NCBI RefSeq assembly: GCF_963676685.1
Contig: NC_092345.1
Span: 25,877,585 to 25,941,584, forward strand
Reading direction: 5' to 3'
Origin: Mytilus edulis
Lineage: Eukaryota > Mollusca > Bivalvia > Mytilida > Mytilidae
Length of the DNA: 64,000 nucleotides
Shown: piece by piece, positions 1-12,929 of the stretch
Layout: the number at the start of each line of letters is the position of its first letter
Position numbering within the stretch: the first letter of the stretch is position 1
Made by a program: the position numbers and the translations under genes
The notes under the pieces: model-generated
Told to the model about the DNA's origin: nothing
Databases searched by the model: none
The model's input: only the letters and a program-made list of their open reading frames with translations

Positions 1-968
1 ATAAATTACACAACCATATACTAATAACTACTTTCATTTGTTCAATCATGTAATAAAAATACTTGTTAAAGTCCTATGATACAGAACTATACCATTACAT
101 AAATAAATAATAATATCAAAATTGTATCTGACAACTTTATAGCAGAAACATACACAAATTTGGAATATGATTAAAAAACATATAGAAAACACATTACAAT
201 CAACATTTTTAATCTGAACACATGTTACATTTTCTTAATATGAACATGAGCACCGTAATAACAGTCAGATCTGTCTTTCTGAATAACTTGCCTTTGATTA
301 TCAATTATACAATGCAGTCATACACACAAGATCATCAATAATTCAGAAAAATCAGTTATTTAAATAAGAAAATATTTGGCATCAATTGTATTACATTCAC
401 AACAGACATAAAGAGTATCTCTTTCATGCACTAGTACCATTATTTTACAATTTGATACTATGTCCATTTGATTAAAATACACATCCTGTGTCCATTTTTT
501 GCTCACTAGTCTGACCAAACACCGTTATACTTTCTGATCTGAAAATCATTACATTGACCAATGAAATTTTAGCTTTCCAATTGTGGAAGGTGTGTATCAA
601 TACAACAATACCAGAGGGTCTCGAAAGGTCTTCAAACAGAACATGGAACTGAGCGCTTTCATATCTTTGAAAGTAAAGCATAAACAAAGGATTTGTATGT
701 TAATCAGATTGTACTTATGTTCACATATAAATATCACTTGACCATGCTTATGTTTACAAAACATTCCTTAAACTTACAAAAGTTAAAATGTCATGAGCTA
801 GTTTATAGCTGCATTTGCACCATTCTTGAACGAACCATCAACAAACTGCCAGATGACATCTGTACAAGATTAGATATGTGGAATAGTTCCTCCGTCCAGT
901 TTAATATTCAATAAGGATTTCACACAGTGAACACTTCATTGTTTGTGTTGTTTATCTGACAGTTAAAA
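1..968. other. Downstream flank / probable 3' UTR of the SLC25A39/40-type gene
   Basis: AT-rich sequence after the stop codon of the minus-strand carrier gene. On the minus strand a weak polyadenylation-type hexamer (ATTAAA, plus positions 900-905) lies about 65 nt after the stop, and another lies at 208-213. Which one is used cannot be told. The short open frames here on both strands have no recognisable protein content. Confidence 0.4.
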
Positions 969-3900
969 CTATGAAGGATTCAGTCTGTTTTGTTCTCTGA
1001 AGTAAGCCTTGAAGTATTCATATGAACTGATCATGATGGCGCAAGCTGGAGCTACCTTCATGGTTCTGGGAAGCAGTCCTGAAATTAAAACCAGACAATA
1101 CTTGTTAGCAATGTGTATATAAATGTGATAAATCTGTGTCAGCTGCTATTGATTCTCTTTTTTTTCAAACATTTTTTTTCTTTCTTATAAATATGAGATG
1201 CTTCCCGATTTTGTTTGGCTTTGCAAATGTTTTACTTCAAGTGTCATTGATGAGTCTTGCATAGATGAAATGTTCATCTGGTGTACAGCCTCGTATCTTT
1301 GACAAACATGACATGTGTATACGCTTAAAGCATTTCCTAAATTTATAATTGTTGCATGAATGACAATTGTCAATTTTTTAAGCAACACAACCAACATGAC
1401 AAAGGGTCAACATTATATTGTATTGTATTTTTCTTCATTCATTAATTGTATAAATTGGTAAAAGGGAATTACTCCTAAGCTGATATATAATACATACCTG
1501 TAAAGAGAGCATGGTATCCATGATCAGCTTGCATTTTCATCATGAGTTTCCATGTTGACCTAGTTGCATTTTTGTTTTCTATAAAAAAACAAATGGAGCA
1601 AATGTATATTGCACTCATACATTAACATTCATGTAAAGGCAAAAATATATCTTAACTTGAACTTGTGGTTTGGCAAATGGCCAGCAAGTCAGATATAATC
1701 AACTGTTCTAACAAACTCATAAGTGGAAAAAATTCCAAAGGACTTGTACATCTTTACAAAAACATCACATAAAATATGTATGCACCAAGAATGATTAGTA
1801 TGCTGTGCTTAGCAAATAGTGAATTAAAAATATAAGAAAACAGGAAGTAAGTGTAAGACATAAAGGTACAAGGTCATCATATGTCCAATAACAATGGGTT
1901 AGTGATCACGTCATCAAGCACTTTAATTGTCCATTGACATGTTTACCTTTTAATACTTCTCCTAACTCAATCTGTCTGTGTGTCTTAATCACATCAAAAG
2001 GCAGAGTCAGGATACCAGCAATCTGTAAATAAAAGTTTCAGATAAATGAAAAAGTTGGAGTGAAGATTATATATAAAAAAGAAGATGTGGTATGATTGCC
2101 AATGAGAAAACTGTCCACAAGAACCCAAAATGACACAGAAATTAACAACTACAGGTCACCATATGGCCTTCAACAATGAGCAAAGCCCATACCACATAGT
2201 CAGCTATAAAAGGCCCAGGAATGACAATGTATAGTATTGTTCACCGCTCAGTTTTTTAGGACATGCATAGCTCAATAATGCAGTTGTTTGGATACATATG
2301 CTTTGCTCAATAATGTCATATTTCACAGTAGGTCCAATGTTGGTGATACATTCAAAAAGATGTAACGGGTAAGTCAAAAAACTTCAAAACCCAGCTATAG
2401 TTCTTTATAAGGATTTTTGTGTTAAGGTTTAAGTTAAGGTATCCAATATAAAGATGAAAGATTTGCACTCTTTTGCTGATTATTGCAGGTTGTTTTTTTA
2501 CAAATTCACCCCTTACACCCTTTTGTCGACCGACCCTTCTGACCTTAGTAATGATAGTTGTCCCGACATGTAAATACTCACTGTCCCAGATACAGCACCA
2601 GCGGTGAAACTCTCTGCAAATGTCATTTGAGATGGTCCTCTCTGTAGCAGTACACGAGCTTTCATACTCTCATAGGACAACCAATACAGTGCTGAAAGTG
2701 AAGTTGTACATGTTAATAGTTCAGAAAAAAATCACTCAACTCAAACAAAAATACATATGTATGAATTCCATATTTTACATGCAATAACTTAGAAAAATAC
2801 TTGATGTGTGAAAACAACAGGATTGGACCTGCTCACAAAAAAGCTTTTGCCAATTATGGTCACAAAAACTGATTAAACCTTAAAAAATTTAACATGTTTA
2901 ATGACATACCATTCAATAATCAGATTACCTAACATATTAAAGTGAACCTCAACATCTACATGTATCTTACCTGAAAAAGGAACATCTCTAAGCAGTGTCG
3001 GTCCTAGGCCTTTCCATAACATGGTAACACCTCCAGTTTTGATGGACTGACCAAGAGACTTCCTAATTTGGCTGTATGATAGCTGTTCTGACTGTAATTT
3101 GGTTCTGATCATTTCTATGGGACTTATTACGGTCACACACATCGCTGTTTAAAACAAATCACATCTATTATTTAAATTTTTTAAGTCATGAAAACTTAAA
3201 CCAAGTAGGAAGGTTGTCCCATCCTCTATTCCATGATAATTAAGACATGACATGTTGTTTCAAAAAAAGATACATTGAACTCAATATTAGTTGACTACCA
3301 TAGACAAAAACACCACACCCATAGCCAGGCAGGGTTCAAAGGGTTTGTACGAATCCCCTTTTGAAAACAAATAAGCACTGTTAAAGTCAACATTCTGTTT
3401 GAATTTTAACTGCTAAAGTTGAGTATGAGTGTTGGATCGACACTCCCCCCCCCCCCCTCTTTATAGAAATTCCTGGATACATGCCTGAACTCAAAGCTAA
3501 AGTGGATCAGAAGGCAATAAGTGATTCAGGTGTATTAACAGTAGTATTTTAGTATTTATAGTTCTTCAGAAAAATAAACAGATTTTTTTTTATAAATTCT
3601 TTGAAATGCATGGGGTAAAATCTGTATGAATGGAAACATATGTCATGCATACAAACAAACTTAACTTCTATAAGTTATATTAAAAAGCACTTCATTTTCA
3701 TCATTAATTTTGTTAGTAATTCTGAAAGTTTCTTGTTTTTAGTAATTTCCCTGTAAGATAAAAAAATAATTCATCTATGTACTCATAAAATGAATCACAC
3801 TACAAAAAAAATACAAGCTATCAGTCAATCTATATGATCACTTAATAACATTACACATACTTCTTGCTGCAGCACCTGCTATCATGGGTTTCCACCAATC

Positions 3901-6900
3901 ACTGCCCTCTAATCCTCCATGATAACCCAACTTCTTACGACATATCTCATAACATGAAAAATAGATAACTGTGGCAGGAATAGCCATGACTCTATAAATA
4001 AAAAGAACTAAAAGTAAAACAAAATTACTAATATATATTATAGCTACAAATTCCAATCCTGTTCAATTTCAATCCCTATTCACTTCGAACTGGATGTTAA
4101 ACAAGCAAAAATCAATCATCCCTTTTGACATTTATAATGATTTCAGGAAAACTAAATTTTAAAAAGAATGTTTAATATATATGCTTATTTTTCATCGCAT
4201 ATAACATGTACAATAAATATTTAAACTAGAGGCTCTTTTTAGAGGCTCTAAAGAGCCTGTGTTGCTCACCTTGGTCTAGGTGAATATTAAACAAAGGACA
4301 CAGATGAATTCAAGACAAAATTGTGGTTTGGTGATGGTGATGTGTTTGTAGATCTTACTTTACTGAACATTCTTGCTGCTTACAATTATCTCTATCTATA
4401 ATGAACTAGGCCCAGTAGTTACAGTGGAAAATGTTAGTAAAATTTTACAAATTTTGTGAAAATTGTTAAAAAATGACTATATAAAGGGCAATAACTCCTT
4501 AGGGGGTCAATTGACCATTTTGGTCATGTTGACTTCTTTTTAGGTCTACTGTACATTATTGCTGTTTACAATTTATCTCTATCTATAATAATATTCAAGA
4601 TAATAACCAAAAACAGCAAAATGTCCTTAAAATTACCAATTCAGGGGCAGCAACCTAACAAAGGGTTGTCCAATTGGTCTGTAAATTTCAGGGCAGATAG
4701 ATCTTGACCTGATTAACAAATTTACACCATGTCAGATTGCTCTAACTGCTTTGGTTTTTGAGTTATAACCCAAAAACTGCATTTTACCCCTATGTTCTAT
4801 TTTTAGCTGTGACGGCCATCTTGGTTGGAAGGCCGAGTCACCGGAGACATTTTTTAAACTAGATACCCCAAGATGATTGTGGCCAAGTTTGGATTAATTT
4901 GGACTTGTAGTTTCAGAGGAGAAGATTTTTGTAAAAGATTACTAAGATTTACGAAAAATGGTTAAAAATTGACTATAAAGGGCAATAACTCCTAATGGGG
5001 TCAACTGACCATTTCGGTCCTGTTGACTTATTTGTAAATCTGACTTTGCTGATCATTATTGTTGTTTACAGTTTATCTCTATCTATAATAATGTTGAAGA
5101 TAATAACCAAAAACAGCAAAATTTCCTTAAAATTACCAATTCAGGGGCAGCAACCCAACAACAGGTTGTCCGATTCATCTGAAAATTTCAGGGCAGATAG
5201 ATCTTGACCTGATCAACAATTTTACCCCCATGTCAGATTTGCTCTAAATGCTTTGGTTTTTTAGTTATAAGCCAAAAACTGTATTTTACCCCTATGTTCT
5301 ATTTTTACACGTGGCGGCCATCTTGATTAGTTGGCCGGGTCACCGGACACATTTTTTAAACTAGATACCCCAATGATGATTGTGGCCAAGTTTGGTTTAA
5401 TTTGGCCCAGTAGTTTCAGAGGAGAAGATTTTTGTAAAAGTTAACGACGCAGGACGACGACGCTGATGTATTTGAATATTCTTACAGATAACTGTGGAGT
5501 AATAGAAATAATAGTGCTTGAAAGCACCGAACAGTAAAGATAACCATGAAGGAATAAAAATAAAACCAGATGGGAAATATGACAGCAAACAAATGACACA
5601 ATAAACCAGATGCTCTGTAAGGGCGCAGCTTTATACGACTGCAGAGGTTGAACCCTGAACAGTTGGGGCAAGTATGGACACAACATTCAAACTTGATACA
5701 GCTCTGAATTTGGATTGTGATCAAATTTTGACATAATATGAGTTTCTGACACAAAACAAATGTCAAGATCTTACAAATTTATTGTGTAATATTGTGCAAT
5801 GAGAGATTTCTTCTTCAAACTTTTCAAAATTTGAATAAAAAATGAAAACTGCTACCACCCCCCTTTTTTTGCAATTAGTCCAAAACCTGACATTTCTTTA
5901 TACATAATTTACAAGTAGCATAAGGAATGTAAATCAGAAAATAACCAACATTGAACATTGTATGTTAAATGTTTTTGAATTACCTCCCTTACACTGCTTT
6001 TAAATTGTCTTAATTGTCCATTGACCAAAAAAACCGAGTTTTCCCCCTTTTTGGCCCTTTTGCCCCTAATTCCAAAAACAAAATTGAGCAAAAACCCCCA
6101 GAGCAAATACTAACAATTCCTTCATGGTATGGAAACTTGTGGTATAATTTCAAAGAGATTCATACACTTAAACACAAGTTATTGTTTGAAAACTACAAAA
6201 ATGCTTATTTTGGGCCCCCTTTTTGGCCCCTAATTCCTACACTTTTGGGCCATAACCCCCAAAATCAATCCCAACCTTCCTTAGTGCTATTGAACCTTCT
6301 GGTAAAAATTTATAGTGATCCATTTACTAAAACAAAAGTAATTGTCCGGAAACTAAATGCGTCTTCGGACGACAACAACATGATACCATTATACGACGCA
6401 GAAATAATTTTTGGGGTCGTATAATCAAAGATGCATGACCAAGATGTACCTTCAGTTATTTTAGATTTTTAAATTTACCTTGTATAAATTGATAGAGATA
6501 ACTTTATAAATGCTTAATTCAATTTGTCAATAAAATAACTGTCCATTAATACATTTGTACATTGTGATAAATCAGACAATTTTACAAGCTTGTAGCTCAA
6601 ATATAAAACATAACATGCATCATTGTGCATAACGGTAACATCCTCACTTACAGAGTTGGAGGCAATCCACTCCAAAGGGAAGCAACACCTTCATATTTAA
6701 GAATCTTGAAAAAGGCATCCTAAAAGAAAACAAGTTCATCAATTCTATAGTCAATAAAACAATATTAGAGCAAGGTTTAAATTCCTGTTGTGACATGACA
6801 GCTCAACTTGCAAGACAATCTGACATGTCTTAAAAATTTATATCTACAGTTTACAATTTTTGATCTGTTATGTTTAATGTGATTATCAGGAAATGTGACA

Positions 6901-9531
6901 TGTGCAAAAATGATGTGTAAGATGTTAATACCTGACCTGATAATAACAAGAGTGCACACACTGAAATGTCTCGCCTTCTTTACTAATCATTGATATTATG
7001 TTGATAGTCCTAAATATAAAGCTTTATTACAACTGTCACATAAACTTAACGTTAACTAAGAAAACTAAACATGGACCAATAAACCATCAAAATGAGGTCA
7101 AGGTCAGATGAACCATGGCAGGTAGGTATGTCCAGCTAAAAATTCTTTCATACAACAAATATAGTTGACCTATTGCTTATAGTTTAAGAAAAACAGACCA
7201 AGACACAAAAACTTAACACTGAGCAATGAATCATGAAAAATAAGGTCAAGGTCAAATAAAACCTGTGCCACTGACATATAGATCATAAAATATTTCCATA
7301 CACCAAATATAGTAGACCTATTGCATACAGTAACAGACCAAAACAAAAAAAACTTAACTATAACCACTGAACCATGAAAATGAGGTCAAAGCCAGATGAC
7401 ACCTGCCAGTTTGACATGTACACCTTACAGCCCTTCTTGCTTATAGTATCTTAGATATGGACTTGACCACCAAAACTTAACCTTGTTCACTGATCCATGA
7501 AATGAGGTCGAGGTCAAATGAAAACTGTCTGACGGGCATGAGGACCTTGCAAGGTACGCATATACCAAATATAGTTGTCCTAATACTTATGATATGAGAG
7601 AATGTAACATTACAAAAAATCTTAACTTTTTTTCAAGTATCACTGAACCATGAAAATGAGGTCAAGGACATTAGACATTTGACTGACAGAAGCTTCATAA
7701 CATGAGGCATCCATATATACAAAGTATGAAGCATCCAGGTCTTCCACCTTCTAAAATATAAAGCTTTTAAGAAGTAAGCTAACGCCGGATCACTATCCCT
7801 ATGTCAAGCTTTCTGCGACAAAAGTTGCAGGCTCGACAAAAACCCTTTTCTTGGCTACTCAATTCAACATTCATTCATACAAAATCTTATTTAAATAAAG
7901 AAATATATTGCTAGCCTACTCAATATTAGTTCATGTAACATTAGAGTAACAATAATTCCAATTAATAAAGAGATATCATGTTTTTTTCTTTAGCATGTGT
8001 AGAAATTACATGTCTAACGATGAAGTGTTAATTTGGACTATGTTGATTGTCAAAGTGGCAGTCACAACACATCTCTTTATTTCATATTCTGAAAATCTTT
8101 AAAATTCTTTTGTGAAAGCATTAGGCTGAATAACTACAGTATATAAATTATATTTTGGTTTTAAATAGCATTCTATGCAATCATTTATCATGTTTATGAC
8201 GGTAAATAGCCATAATTAACTTTTCAATGATAGGCGATAACTCTGAATATACATGATATATGTTATAACAAATAACAAATATTTAAAACTTACAGCTGTG
8301 CCAGTAAGAGGTTTTGGTATAGGCCTTTTATACCATGGACACTCTGGTGCTGGTGTTAAACTTGAACCTCCATTAACAGCACATACACATACATGATCCA
8401 TTAGTCCATTACAGTACTGAAAAATTTGACCTTTAACCAGTGGTTTCTTCTGTGACTGAAGTCGTATCTTTATCACATCCAATGGAGTAACTGTAATCAT
8501 AATAATACAATATGGCGTGATATTTCAGATTTTATTTAATCAGAAACTAGTAGAATTTGGGGAACTTGCTCATCATGATCTTTGACCAGATTTCTATCTA
8601 AACATTAAGTCACCTGATGAAATGACAATAGTCATCAGGTATGTATGGATTTATTCAAAAAGCACTTATATTATTAGCAAATAAGAAGTCAAACTATTGT
8701 ACATGTTGTAGGTCTCTGACAGATCAGAAAAAAATTATCAGACATTATTTATTACTTAACCATATCAAGCTGCTTACCAAGTAGGAAGTTATGCAGTACT
8801 AAGTACCAGAGAAAAATGTGACTGAAAAAATATATGTTTCAAATCATTCAGATGAATCAAACTTAAATTAGAGAAAAAATAGCAATTTCGGGATGCAATG
8901 ACGTACACAGGGATTGACAGCTGATGCACAGACGGACAAGGGTAAAGCTTAATGCCCCTTCCGCTACAGCACATTTAAAAAACCTCAGATGTGTTTATGC
9001 TTTCTCCCTTATTACACTATCATGACTGTGTGTATGTCATGCCATGTGCATGTTAAAACTGTCATTAAAAAAATCAGAAATTATCTGATTATCATGATTA
9101 TTATCATCATGATCATGTTGATGATGATTTGCTAAAATATTCAGGTTTGAAGTGGTCTCATTCTTTCAAATTTTCCTAAAAACATTCTTGTGAATTATGT
9201 TGAATATTTATTACCATGCACACTTAGCCTAGGATCCAATTTAGGAAAATAGCTCTGACCTCTGAACCCATTAATCTTATTTACGCAGTGTTTTGCATAA
9301 AATAATAAGGTGACAGCCAATAATGAATGACTGTTACTGTTAACTGACCAATATGTCCCACTTCATTTTTTATTTGACATTTGACATTCACATTTATTTA
9401 CCAAATACTGAGGTTACAAATGCTCCACTGCATGACGAAATCATTTGCTGAACTGGAGTAATTCCATTTCCTGTCATTCCGTCATTTGTCTCGACTGCAT
9501 CTGTGTTCTTAATCATTCTTCTACAATCCAT
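969..9531 (-). CDS. SLC25A40: Mitochondrial carrier, SLC25A39/SLC25A40 type (complete, nine coding exons)
   Basis: Coding exons on the minus strand, 5' to 3': 9402-9531, 8294-8490, 6652-6719, 3861-3991, 2971-3144, 2582-2691, 1947-2022, 1498-1578, 969-1078. They join in phase to 358 aa, close to the human paralogues. All introns are GT-AG. The three carrier repeats each carry the PX[DE]XX[KR] signature: PLDVIK (46-51), PIEMIR (184-189) and PFDVIK (278-283). The runs [17 protein letters not shown] (exons 3-4) and APACAIMIS (last exon) are family-specific and look nearer SLC25A40 than SLC25A39. The inferred protein is a six-helix inner-membrane carrier. SLC25A39/40 proteins are known to supply mitochondria with glutathione. 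The first matrix loop holds Cys 70, 78, 80 and 94. The start is the first ATG after an in-frame TAG about 65 nt upstream. The introns host repeats of families A, C and E. Confidence 0.94.
2074..2226 (-). repeat. Interspersed repeat, family G (LINE/SINE 3'-end-like)
   Basis: Reads on the minus strand as a block that ends in TCATTGGCAATCATACCAC followed by a TTCTTTTTTATAT-type tail. Matching copies occur at 44515-44668 and 51538-51690 (plus), with partial ones near 18409-18484 and 25225-25325 (minus). A fixed tail with variable 5' truncation suggests retroposition. It lies within a carrier-gene intron. Confidence 0.65.
4223..5466 (-). mobile_element. Family A non-autonomous element, two ~500-bp core units (minus orientation)
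   Basis: Starts AAACTAGAGGCTC, runs through two copies of a ~503-bp unit (TTTCAGAGGAGAAGA recurs at 4911 and 5414) and ends in a CGTC-rich tail without the terminal hairpin. It is the reverse-complement relative of the fuller copy at 30256-32545. It sits in the intron between exons 3 and 4 of the carrier gene. The missing hairpin end suggests truncation at 5466. Confidence 0.8.
5605..6424. mobile_element. Family C element, short copy with TATACGAC terminal hairpin
   Basis: Begins ACCAGATGCTC with TTATACGACTGCAG near the left end, and ends with the inverted pair TTATACGACGC...GTCGTATAA. Interior segments such as TTTTGGCCCCTAATTCC match the larger copy at 46292-48246. This copy has about one core unit instead of several. 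It lies in the same carrier intron as the family A copy. Confidence 0.78.
6947..7843. mobile_element. Family E element with ~120-bp tandem core
   Basis: Starts CAAGAGTGCACACACTGAAA, contains about five diverged units around AACTTAAC...CACTGAACCATGAAAATGAGGTCAAGGTCA, and ends in an imperfect hairpin (7802-7838, TGTCAAGC...GCTCGACA) followed by a run of A. A decayed relative in the opposite orientation is visible at about 39000-39670. It lies within the carrier intron between exons 2 and 3. Confidence 0.75.
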
Positions 9532-9790
9532 GCAACTTTTCTCATATTTAACCCATAGTTTTTCACTGTACAAGTGGGAAATACAACTTTTCTAGCATGC
9601 CAGAGTGCATGTCCAGTTTCATAACAGTCTGCTAATTCCAGCTTAAAGAGTAATGTAAATTTCCCCTTTTGTAAAACACTCGCATAACTCCGACAAGAAA
9701 AATCTGTGGCGTGCGTTCTATAATTTATCTGTATTCGTCGACAATTTGCCGAAGTTTATATAAAAAAGATACATGAGATAGTCGAACTGC
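9532..9790. promoter_or_regulatory. 5' UTR and likely proximal promoter of the carrier gene
   Basis: Sequence upstream of the carrier ATG. The reading frame is closed by a TAG near plus position 9593, so translation starts at or after the called ATG. No TATA box or other motif can be assigned confidently. The upstream region is cut short by a LINE remnant beginning near 9.8 kb, so the promoter must be compact or overlap the repeat. Confidence 0.35.
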
Positions 9791-10113
9791 AAACCACATC
9801 TTTGTCTTGAAATCTATTGTCAGCAATTATAAATCCAAAAACAAACAAAATATTTGCTGCTTTCATTGATCTTAGAAAAGCGTTCGATAAAACTTGGAGA
9901 ATAGGATTATTTCATAAACTACTTCAAAGTAATGTACCAAAACATATTTTTAATATAACATTTTCAATGTACTCTAATACAAAATGTAGATATAAATTTT
10001 CTAATGGTCTTAGCCCATCATTTGAATCAAACTGTGGTTTTAAACAAGGAGATGTATTGAGTCCTCTTCTTTTTAATTTTTCAATTTTATAAACGACTTG
10101 GAAAATATCATTA

Positions 10114-10406
10114 GGCAGCAACCATTTGATTTTCTGGGGGGGCTATGGTTTTTTTTGGGAAAAAAAGTTTGTTTCCAGGTTTTGGTGAAAAAAATAATTT
10201 GTTTTGGACCCTGAGAAAAAAAAAATTGTTTGTTTCACCCTCAGCTGCCACTATATGTAATGCTAAAATTGAAAGAAAAAAATTGTTTTCGGTTTGTCGC
10301 TAAAAAAATAGATTGTTCTTCGCCGAAGGCGAAAAAAAAAGTTTGCACAGAGAAAAAAAACCATAGCCCCCCCCCCCCCCCCCCAGAAAATCAAATGGTT
10401 GCTGCC
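10114..10406. mobile_element. Harbinger-like MITE inside the LINE, TSD TTA
   Basis: Near-palindromic 293-bp element. The terminal inverted repeats begin GGCAGCAACCATTTGATTTT and run into a G tract on the left and a C tract on the right. It is flanked by TTA at 10111-10113 and 10407-10409. A 3-bp TTA duplication with GG-starting ends is the usual signature of PIF/Harbinger elements, so that assignment is inference. Removing it rejoins the LINE sequence. Confidence 0.75.
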
Positions 10407-11025
10407 TTAGTGGCAAGGTTCCGGTGCAAAATATAGTTATCATCCATTTTGTGTACGAACACATGAACACAACAATAAATTACAAATATTGAATATAGTA
10501 ATTCAGTTTAAAAGCTTGGTATAATACAAATGACCAAATGACAAATGACACAAATGAAAATTGCAATCAGATAAAAAATTTCTTAATTATAAATCATACT
10601 TTAAATTCGTTTTGCATTGTGTATAGGCACCGGACACGTCCATCTAGAACACACATGCTAATATTTCATATTCAAATAAAGTGATATGCATTATTCAAGA
10701 AATAGAGTAAATTAATCGTCAATATAATACAATGTTATACCCTTATATGAAGTACGTTAACAAAATTCTTGCAACTTACTGTAATACACTTAAATTTCGC
10801 ATTACGCAGGCACACGAACAATCTATTATAACCCAGGGTACAGCGAAACCAAGTGAACGTGTAGAGCCGACTTTTATATTGGTCCACTCCTCATATCTAG
10901 AAAAATATCAATGCAGATCTAGTTGTAGTTGGTGATGTTTCATTAAATGCACTATTGTATCATGTGTATGTCGATGATATTGTAGTATTATCAGATAGCA
11001 AAGAGGGTTTGCAAAATTGTCTCAA

Positions 11026-11183
11026 CAGAGGCGGATTTAGGGGGGGCCAGGGGCCCGGGCCCCCCCTTTTTGGGAAAAAATTTGGTTGCTTATATAGGGA
11101 ATCACTGAAACGTGACTGGAGCGGGCCCCCTCTTAGGTCAGTCAGTGGGCCCCCACTTATGAAAATTTCTCGATCCGCCACTG
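11026..11183. mobile_element. hAT-like MITE inside the LINE, TSD CTCAA
   Basis: 158-bp element with ends CAGAGGCGGATTTAG and (inverted) CAGTGGCGGATCGAG and a GGGGCC-rich interior. It is flanked by CTCAA at 11021-11025 and 11184-11188. Excising it restores the LINE reading across NCLNTLSNYC. A second copy of the family lies at 54717-54883. Confidence 0.8.
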
Positions 11184-12132
11184 CTCAATACATTAAGTAA
11201 TTATTGTTCTTCTTGGAAATTACAACTCAATACAGAGAAATCAAAAGTAATTGTTTTTAATTCAAATGGAAAGTCTTTTCTAAACGAATTTTCTTATTAT
11301 GGCAAAACCTTAGAGACAGTTAGTACTTACTGTTACTTGGGTATTAATATTAGATATGACTGGCAGTTTTAATGTCGCCATCAATTCGCTTATGGAAAAA
11401 GCTAGGAAAGCATATTTTAAAATAAAGAAAACAATAGGATTAGATAACCCTTGTAAACTTCTGGAAAAACTTTTTGATTCCTTAGTAGCCCCTATTCTCC
11501 TTTATTGTAGCGAAATCTGGGGGATTATTTCGACATTTAAAGACAGTGATGCCTATGAAAAGTTGCATATAAAATTTATTAAAGAGATCTTGGGAGTACA
11601 CTGTAAGGCCTCGAATGATGCATGTCGTTCCGAACTTGCAAGACTGCCATTGAAAAATAGAATAATGTTATCTAGTATTAAATTCTGGGACCATTTAATC
11701 ACTTCATAAAGAAGTTTAGTTCACCAAATATATGATGCTACAAAAAAAAGCAACCCATGGGTTAAAGGGTTAAATATTATTATTCAAAACTTAGGTTTAT
11801 CATATTTTTAAAATGATAACCTTACTATTAAATCCCTTTTTGGTTTTATAAAACAAAGACTGATTGGCCAGGGTTTTCAGGAACAACATGCACATATGTC
11901 AGCATCTCCAAAATTAACATTTTTCCAGAGTGTTTACAAAATGAGTGAACGGGCAGGTTATGTTGATGCTTTAAGAAATAGATCAGATCGATCATCATTG
12001 TGTAAATTAAGAGTTAGTGCTCATAACCTTGCCATTGAAAGAGGAAGATATTTAAAAGTGCCCAGAGATCAAAGAATTTGTGAAATCTGTAAAAGTGGAG
12101 AAATTGAAAATGAACAGCACATGCATGTTGTT

Positions 12133-12929
12133 TGCGCCAAAAATGCGTCCTTTTGCGCCACAACTTTTTTCTCCAATGCTACGTTTGCGCCACCTGTTTT
12201 AAAATTACATGGCATCATTTGCGCCAAAATATAAAACATACGATTGCGCCAATTAGAAGATTAACGACTTCCCTCCTCCTTTATTCGGACTTGAAACCCG
12301 CAGTTTAGACGGCAAATGTTTCCTTTTCTGAAACATACTTTCTTCTTACTGCTGCTGCATGGGTACTTCCCAATTTAATGTATGTAGTAACAACTTGTAC
12401 TAAACTTCACTTTATTGTCCAAAAAGAAAAACATTAAAGGATGAAATGCATAAACAGTTCATAATAATTCCTGTGGAATGCTTCTATTTCATTACTGATA
12501 GATAGAGTTTCAGCCCATACGGATGGATGGAACACATCAATGTGTCATCAACATTTGTGGCTTAAACCTACATGTATTCAGCAAAAGCTTCTATTGTCTT
12601 CTCTTTTGGCATATCTTGTATTAAATATTCAGCAAAGCAATACGTTTTCTTCTCTCTGTACATGGACTGTCTCAATTAAGTGCATTTCAAGTCATTTCTC
12701 TCCAGATGCTCATCTTCATGGTGAAATATTTCCGAACGTATGATACTTTTTAAGCCAAACATAAGAATAAATATTAAATCATTAAAATGATTTATGATAG
12801 ATATGTGTACAGGTAAATTGGGTCAAATGAGTTCCGAATATTGGCGCAATTGATACATTTGGAAAACAAAATTTGGTGCAAATGATACCCCTGAAAAACA
12901 GTAATTGGCGCAAAAGGACTACTGCCGTT
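12133..12929. mobile_element. Element with repeated TTTGCGCC words at both ends
   Basis: The left end (12133-12256) carries about six copies of TTTGCGCC. The right end (12838-12918) carries inverted copies (GGCGCAA). The outermost parts share GTCCTTTTGCGCCA in inverted orientation. It interrupts the LINE C-terminal region, which resumes at about 12930 with a recognisable SKNEL stretch. No coding capacity is seen in its ~800 bp. Confidence 0.65.

Noticed and set aside
6014..6424. 136-codon open frame
   Set aside because: It coincides with the family C repeat, runs through its terminal hairpin, and the matching region of the other copy is not open.
10955..11200. Open frame joining YVDD-containing sequence to a Gly/Pro-rich tail
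   Set aside because: The first part is real LINE reverse transcriptase, but the Gly/Pro-rich tail is the translated hAT-like MITE inserted at 11026.
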